This document shows, piece after piece, positions 6,588 through 8,471 of a stretch of 8,471 nt of DNA. The DNA comes from Phycisphaerales bacterium UBA854 (GTDB taxonomy: Bacteria; Planctomycetota; Phycisphaerae; Phycisphaerales; SM1A02). The translations under genes and the position numbers were made by a program. The notes beneath the pieces are model-generated. The model was not told the origin of the DNA, searched no databases, and worked only from the letters and a program-made list of their open reading frames with translations. Each line of letters begins with the position of its first letter. Position 1 is the stretch's first letter. The stretch lies in the NCBI GenBank assembly GCA_002295885.1, contig DBGM01000005.1, positions 1 to 8,471 on the forward strand, given 5' to 3'.

Positions 6588-7562
6588 CTACCAGGCTTCC
6601 AGTTCGCCGGTCAGGACCTCGACGAGATCCTTCATCGTGACGATGCCCACCGGACGGTTGGCGGCGTCGTTGACGACGGCGATCGTCTGTCCGGCGGTCC
6701 GGAGCGACTCCAGCGCCTCCGGGACGGAGGTCGTCGCGGCCAGGGACAACGGAGCGGTCATGAGGCGACGCGTGGACTGGTCCGGATCCAGCAGGATGTC
6801 GAGCACCGACACCACACCGATGACCCGGCCGTCGTGTTCGAGCACCGGCCGTCGTGTGTAGTTGTGGCCCTCGAGGGCATCGAGTCGTACGTCCCCGCGG
6901 AGGTCCGCGGCCAGTGTCCGCACGTCGGTCCAGGGGACCATCTCGCCGGTCACGTTGAGATCCTGCATGGCCATGGCACGGTCCAGCAGCGTCACCTGGG
7001 ATTCGCTGAGCACGCCCGCATCGACCCCTTCGCGGAGGAGCTGGGCGAGTCGGTTCTTGGAGCTCGACACCATCGAACTGGAATCGGTGCCGGTCAGCTT
7101 GGCCACCGCCGCGACCAGCGGCACCAGGCCGACGGCGGTGAGCACCCGGCTGGTGGCCCGGAGCACCGGCGCGCCGCGGTAGGACCAGCGATCCGTCTGG
7201 GTTCGCCAGAGTTCCTTGGGGAGGACCTCGGCGAAGATGAACAGCAGGGGAATGAGGATCGCGGCGTTGATGAAGATGGTGCCGACGGGGGAGATGCCGG
7301 CGGCGTCCAGCAGTCCGGTGATGCCGAAGCTGCTGGCGTAGTTGGCGATATTGTTGCCAAGGAGCAGCACGGTCAGCATCATGATCGGTCGACCGATGAT
7401 GCGTCCCAGCCAGGCGGCGTTCCCGTCGCCGTGTCCGGCGCGCACCGTGAGTCGGACCCGGTTGATCGTGTAGAGGCCGGTTTCCATGCCGGAGTAGAAC
7501 GCGCTCCCGAGCAGACCGACGAGGATTAGCACCGCGAAGAGGATGGCGGCCATCGGCGTCAT
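6588..7562 (-). CDS. CNNM/DUF21 membrane protein with CBS pair, no CorC domain
   Basis: This 324-residue inner-membrane protein is of the CNNM type, proposed in several bacteria to export or regulate Mg2+ and related cations. The N-terminal CNNM (DUF21) domain spans about residues 1-190. Its helices lie near 5-27, 58-83, 94-116 and 135-155, with family signatures SGMET (24-28), GNN (69-71) and FAEVLPKE (110-117). Two CBS repeats follow, at about 208-260 (ends VIGVVSVLDIL) and 268-320 (ends GIVTMKDLVEVL); such pairs often bind adenine nucleotides. The protein stops there, so the C-terminal CorC/HlyC domain present in its neighbour is absent. The ATG at 7562 overlaps the TGA of the upstream gene as ATGA. 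A strong ribosome site, AGGAGG (7575-7570), lies 7 nt before it, inside the upstream gene. This fixes the start and predicts coupled translation. Transport activity is inferred from family only. Confidence 0.9.
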   Translation of the reverse strand: MTPMAAILFAVLILVGLLGSAFYSGMETGLYTINRVRLTVRAGHGDGNAAWLGRIIGRPIMMLTVLLLGNNIANYASSFGITGLLDAAGISPVGTIFINAAILIPLLFIFAEVLPKELWRTQTDRWSYRGAPVLRATSRVLTAVGLVPLVAAVAKLTGTDSSSMVSSSKNRLAQLLREGVDAGVLSESQVTLLDRAMAMQDLNVTGEMVPWTDVRTLAADLRGDVRLDALEGHNYTRRPVLEHDGRVIGVVSVLDILLDPDQSTRRLMTAPLSLAATTSVPEALESLRTAGQTIAVVNDAANRPVGIVTMKDLVEVLTGELEAW

Positions 7563-8471
7563 GATCCGTCCTCCTCACCCTGTTCGAGGGTCAGCAGCAC
7601 CGTGACGACCTGGTCGTGCTCGACGTGGTGCACCTCCATCCGCACGTTCGCCAGTCGCGCCACGTCTCCGGCCTCCGGCTTGCGGTTGAGCAGCTGGGTC
7701 ACCAACCCGCCGACGGTCGCGGCCGGGAGGAAACCGAGCGTGACGCCGAAGAGATCGATCCAGGCCGTCGATGCGGCGTTGCCGTCGACGATCCACTGGT
7801 CGGGCCCGATGGACCGGGCGTGGCGGGTCTCGGTCGCATTGGGATTGTCGATCTCGCCGACGAACTGTTCGACCACGTCCTGCAGGGTGATGAGACCGGC
7901 GGTGCCGCCGTACTCGTCGACCGCGATGGCCATCTGCGTGCTGGTGGTGCGAAAATGATCGAGCACCTTGTCGAGGGTGGCGACTTCGGGAACGTAGTTC
8001 GCGGGGGACATCGCGTCCCGGAGGTCGCTGCGGCCGTGGCGAAGATTCGTGAGCCAGGTCTTGACGTGCAGGATGCCCGCGATGGAATCGGGGCTCTCCT
8101 CGTGGATGGGGATCCGGGTCAGGCGCGTCTGGCGGACGAGGGTCCGGACGGCATCCTCGTCGGCGTCGATCGGCAGGCTCTTGATTCGCGTCCTGGGGAT
8201 CATGGCCCGGCGAACGATCGTGGATCCGATTCGCAGCACGTCGCCCAGTCGCTGCTGTTCTCCGGCGTCGACGATCCCGTCTCGTCCCGAGAGTTCGACC
8301 AGGGCCTGCAGCTCCTCGCCGGAGAGTTCGTCCACCGACTGGTCCGGGACCGCAAGTCGACTCAAGGGGGTCACGATCAGACGGTCGATGGCGATCCACA
8401 GCGGCCTGAGTCCCTGGAACAGTGCGAGCAGGATGGGTGAGACGAACCGCAGGTAGCGCTGCCGGAAGACG
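7559..8471 (-). CDS. CorC/HlyC-type CNNM-CBS protein, N-terminus beyond window
   Basis: The frame is open without a stop to the right edge of the window. The visible 303 residues are the C-terminal part, and GTG 8374 is internal rather than the start. The first ~35 visible residues (including SPILLALFQGLRPLWIAIDRL) are the end of the CNNM membrane domain. The linker EELQALVELSGRDG and RRAMIPRTRI are typical of the family. The first CBS repeat includes RIPIHEESPDSIAGILHV. The second contains the family hallmark AVDEYGGTAGLITLQDVVEQ. The C-terminal CorC/HlyC domain (about residues 220-297) includes WIVDGNA, TVGGLVTQLL and a final beta-strand set. The family is implicated in Mg2+/Co2+ resistance and efflux; older haemolysin names are misleading. 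It is the first visible gene of a two-gene operon, overlapping its shorter paralogue by 4 nt. Confidence 0.92.
   Translation of the reverse strand, partial: VFRQRYLRFVSPILLALFQGLRPLWIAIDRLIVTPLSRLAVPDQSVDELSGEELQALVELSGRDGIVDAGEQQRLGDVLRIGSTIVRRAMIPRTRIKSLPIDADEDAVRTLVRQTRLTRIPIHEESPDSIAGILHVKTWLTNLRHGRSDLRDAMSPANYVPEVATLDKVLDHFRTTSTQMAIAVDEYGGTAGLITLQDVVEQFVGEIDNPNATETRHARSIGPDQWIVDGNAASTAWIDLFGVTLGFLPAATVGGLVTQLLNRKPEAGDVARLANVRMEVHHVEHDQVVTVLLTLEQGEEDGS

Noticed and set aside
7616..8440. A plus-strand 274-codon frame opposite the CorC-type gene
   Set aside because: It is antisense to a clear CBS/CorC coding region and carries no recognisable motif.
1..8471. CRISPR array, insertion sequence, phage genes, attachment-site duplication
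   Set aside because: I saw no regularly spaced repeats, transposase or integrase motifs, or duplicated tmRNA 3' end within the window.

Overview
The window is a high-GC bacterial chromosomal segment that looks mostly like housekeeping DNA. One clearly more A/T-rich gene sits near its left end. I see no plasmid, phage, insertion-sequence or CRISPR signature. The taxonomic guess is Planctomycetota, perhaps a Phycisphaerae-like lineage. It rests on overall gene style: a short-LID nucleoside monophosphate kinase, a secreted penicillin-acylase-type enzyme, paired CNNM/CBS proteins, and a lone protein with one N-terminal and one C-terminal membrane helix. No single marker proves it.

Layout from left to right. 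Positions 1-289 hold a doubtful small membrane ORF on the minus strand (51-239) and a plausible promoter for the next gene. Positions 308-1219 (+) encode an unrecognised 303-residue protein predicted to have two membrane helices; its base composition is far less GC-rich than the rest. Convergent to it is ssrA (tmRNA, 1288-1638, -) with a strong intrinsic terminator (1248-1280). Its tag reads ANTQYALAA. Upstream of ssrA on the same strand is an adenylate kinase-type gene (1712-2329, -). Across a 126-132 bp divergent intergenic region lies recJ (2462-4204, +), followed after 7 bp by a penicillin acylase-family N-terminal-nucleophile hydrolase (4212-6581, +). Only 6 bp beyond its stop, tail to tail, is the end of a two-gene minus-strand operon of CNNM/DUF21-CBS membrane proteins (6588-7562 and 7559-8471). 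The two overlap by ATGA, and the upstream one runs off the right edge.

The parts work in general cell upkeep: ribosome rescue (tmRNA), nucleotide balance (Adk), recombination and repair (RecJ), envelope or periplasmic amide hydrolysis (acylase), and probable divalent-cation transport or homeostasis (CNNM/CorC pair). I found no convincing new multi-gene system. The items most worth a second look are the A/T-rich orphan membrane protein with the truncated-looking ORF beside it, the domain asymmetry of the coupled CNNM pair, and the recJ-acylase coupling.
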